Of a stretch of DNA of 7,952 nt, positions 6,055-7,952 are shown in pieces. The notes under the pieces were generated by a model, which made no database searches, was not told the DNA's origin, and saw only the letters and a program-made list of their open reading frames with translations. The translations under genes were made by a program, and so were the position numbers. This stretch comes from JALXCG01 sp026991065 [NCBI: Gemmatimonadota bacterium] (GTDB taxonomy: Bacteria; GCA-2686955), in contig JALXCG010000142.1 in assembly GCA_026991065.1 (NCBI GenBank), positions 1-7,952 of the forward strand, written 5' to 3'. Each line of letters starts with the position of its first letter. Position 1 is the first letter of the stretch.

Positions 6055-7952
6055 ATGCATCGATATCTAATCGCTCTCCTGGTTTTCCTTCTTGCCCCTT
6101 GGGGTTCCACCTCGGCCCAAGGGGTGGAAGTCGTGCATTCAGTTGAGATTCGCGGATTGGATATGCACGACCCCGAATTGGTGCAGCGCGCGCTCGGCTT
6201 GGGGGCGGGAGACACGCTTTCCACCGAAGATTTGCGTTCCGCGATCAAGCGGGTGTACGAACTCCAGCTTTTCGAGAACATTCAGGTCTTTGCGCGTCGA
6301 ACGGTGGACGCAGGCGTCGATTTGGAGTTTCGCGTTACCGAAAGCCCACGCGTCGGCCACGTCGAGACAGAAGGCGTGGACAAACTTTCCGATACAGAGG
6401 TCACCGAAGCGGTGCGTCTGGTCGATGGGCAGATATTGGACCGGCGAGCTGCTTTCGAATCTGCCAAGAAGTTGCGTGAACTCCTGGTCGAGAAGGGGTA
6501 TTTGAACGCCCGCGTCGAAACGCAGCTGGATTCCCGCGATGATGGCCGCGTTGATGTGGTTTTTCGAGCGGTTGCGGGAGAGAAGGTCCGCATCGGGCGA
6601 ATCTATATTCGCGGCAACACCGCGTTCGATGATGACGACTTGAAAGGGCTGCTCGAAAACAAGGAGCACCGCTGGTACCGTGGCGGGGAGTTCAAGGAGG
6701 ACGAACTCGAGAATGATCTGAAGAAGATTGAAGAGCACTATCGCAATGCCGGCTTTCGGGATGTCGAGGTCTATGACCATCAGGTGGCCTACAAACGCCA
6801 CGGCGCCGACATGATTCTGGAGTTCTTCGTCGATGAAGGGCCACGCTACTACACCGGCGAGGTCTCCTGGGAGGGCAACGAGGTTCTGGCGAGTGACGAG
6901 CTGGAGGAGTTGATCAAGCTGCGGCCCGGAATGCCATTCAACCAGGCAGTGTTCGACCAGACACAACAAGGCATTGAACGCTACTATGCTGACCGTGGCT
7001 ATATCTACAGCCTGGTGCAACCGGGGGAGAGCGCTCGCGGCGATACGGTGGATGTGCATTTCACCATTCGGGAGGGGGATCCCGCGCGCATCCAGAGAAT
7101 CGAAATTGCCGGCAATGTCAAGACCAAGGAACACGTGATTCGGCGCGAACTGCAGATCTACCCCGGCGAACTCTACTCGGCGAGTCGGCTGATCCTGAGT
7201 CAACAGCGGGTATTCAACCTCGGCTATTTCGAGAATGTCGAGCCCACCTTCGACCGCGCCAACGAGGCTGGAGATCTGGATCTGACCTGGAATGTGGAGG
7301 AGAAGTTCACCGGACAGTTCAATCTTGCCGTCGGCTACTCCGCCCTGGACCGGATAACCGGCAACATCGGTGTTGGACATCCCAATCTTTTCGGCAACGG
7401 CTGGAAGGGAAACTTCAACTGGGAGTTCGGGCAGTACAAACGCCAGTTCATGATCTCCTTCACGGAGCCCTGGCTGCTGGATACTCCCACCAGCATCGGC
7501 TTCGATCTTTTCTCTTTGCAGCGAACTCGCTATGACTACGACGAGGACCGCAGGGGTTTCAGCATTCGGCTGGGCCGTCCGGTTCCAGGTGTTCTCTACA
7601 CCACGGCATCGACCACCTGGAAGGTGGAGGATGTCGACGTGGATGTGACCAACTCCTCGTTCATCCTGGCGCGCTATGCGACCGACGGCCCGCAGCGGAC
7701 CATCTCCACGCTTTGGCGCCTGGTGCGCAACAGCCAGGACAACTATCAGTTCCCGACCAGCGGTTCCTACAGTAGTTTGGCAGCTGAGTTTGCCGGGGGT
7801 GCTTTGGGTGGTGATGTTTCCTATCAGAAATACACCGCCAAGACCACTTGGTCGATTCCGACCATCTGGAAGCTATCCCTTCATGTGAGCGCTGAAGCCG
7901 GCTATGTGAACGGCTTCTCCTCCCCTGATCAAGTGCCGATCTATGAGCGCTT
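6055..7952 (+). CDS. bamA: Outer membrane protein assembly factor BamA, 3'-truncated
   Basis: Omp85-family protein that folds and inserts beta-barrel proteins into the outer membrane. The frame is open from ATG 6055 to the right edge (632 codons plus two bases) with no stop. An in-frame TAG at 6019-6021 with no other ATG between fixes the start. Residues 1-21 form a signal peptide (HRY, then hydrophobic LIALLVFLLA, then TSA|QG cleavage). Five POTRA domains follow: about 27-95, 97-177, 178-262, 264-342 and 344-420, each ending its cycle with GxxxF/Y-type beta segments; the fifth holds GNVKTKEHVIRRELQI and LGYFENV, very typical of BamA. The barrel begins around 421 with VGYSALDR, then HPNLFGNGW and SFTEPWLLDTP. 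The window ends at VPIYER, just before the usual FxxGG of late barrel strands, so roughly the last 150 residues are missing. No lipobox and no good Shine-Dalgarno sequence are seen. TamA is less likely, as it has three POTRA domains. Confidence 0.95.
   Translation, partial: MHRYLIALLVFLLAPWGSTSAQGVEVVHSVEIRGLDMHDPELVQRALGLGAGDTLSTEDLRSAIKRVYELQLFENIQVFARRTVDAGVDLEFRVTESPRVGHVETEGVDKLSDTEVTEAVRLVDGQILDRRAAFESAKKLRELLVEKGYLNARVETQLDSRDDGRVDVVFRAVAGEKVRIGRIYIRGNTAFDDDDLKGLLENKEHRWYRGGEFKEDELENDLKKIEEHYRNAGFRDVEVYDHQVAYKRHGADMILEFFVDEGPRYYTGEVSWEGNEVLASDELEELIKLRPGMPFNQAVFDQTQQGIERYYADRGYIYSLVQPGESARGDTVDVHFTIREGDPARIQRIEIAGNVKTKEHVIRRELQIYPGELYSASRLILSQQRVFNLGYFENVEPTFDRANEAGDLDLTWNVEEKFTGQFNLAVGYSALDRITGNIGVGHPNLFGNGWKGNFNWEFGQYKRQFMISFTEPWLLDTPTSIGFDLFSLQRTRYDYDEDRRGFSIRLGRPVPGVLYTTASTTWKVEDVDVDVTNSSFILARYATDGPQRTISTLWRLVRNSQDNYQFPTSGSYSSLAAEFAGGALGGDVSYQKYTAKTTWSIPTIWKLSLHVSAEAGYVNGFSSPDQVPIYER

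Noticed and set aside
6041-6070. ATG at 6041 as bamA start
   Set aside because: It is out of frame with BamA and reaches TAA after nine codons.
6139-7380. Minus-strand open frame (413 codons) antisense to bamA
   Set aside because: It covers the POTRA domains of BamA, whose + strand reading is unmistakable; the antisense protein has no family signature.

Overview
The window reads as a compact piece of a Gram-negative (double-membrane) bacterial chromosome of fairly high GC content, with all recognisable genes on the + strand. The double membrane is indicated by a Lol-type lipoprotein-release ABC transporter at the left edge and an outer-membrane BamA protein at the right edge. Between them lies the McsA-McsB-ClpC protein-arginine-phosphorylation/proteolysis module, best known from Firmicutes (there usually ctsR-mcsA-mcsB-clpC). 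The lineage cannot be fixed from sequence alone; a deltaproteobacterial-grade or FCB-group/candidate-phylum genome would fit a Gram-negative carrying mcsAB.

Layout: (1) 1-803, the C-terminal two thirds of a LolC/LolE-type permease, entering from the left edge. (2) 796-1539, its ATPase LolD. (3) 1532-2179, an McsA-like zinc-finger/UVR protein, for which I choose a TTG start at 1532 because of a perfect Shine-Dalgarno sequence. (4) 2180-3241, McsB protein arginine kinase, beginning directly after the mcsA stop codon. (5) A 109-bp gap with small inverted repeats and no convincing promoter. (6) 3351-5831, ClpC AAA+ unfoldase. (7) A 223-bp gap with a strong 12-bp-stem hairpin (probable terminator) and an extended -10 promoter. 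(8) 6055-7952, BamA with signal peptide, five POTRA domains and the start of its beta-barrel, cut by the right edge.

How they work together: the permease and LolD would extract lipoproteins from the inner membrane for transport to the outer membrane, and BamA inserts beta-barrel proteins there. McsB, activated by McsA, would phosphorylate arginines on damaged or regulatory proteins, and ClpC would recognise phosphoarginine and feed the substrate to ClpP (not in this window). Two 8-bp overlaps and one zero-gap junction make lolC/E-lolD-mcsA-mcsB look like one translationally coupled operon, with clpC probably read from the same transcript. bamA looks like a separate transcription unit. No CtsR gene and no CtsR-like operator is visible, so if the module is stress-controlled here the control differs from the Firmicutes model or lies outside the window.

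No RNA genes, mobile elements or CRISPR arrays were seen. The most noteworthy observation is the physical and translational coupling of the arginine-phosphorylation module to outer-membrane biogenesis genes.
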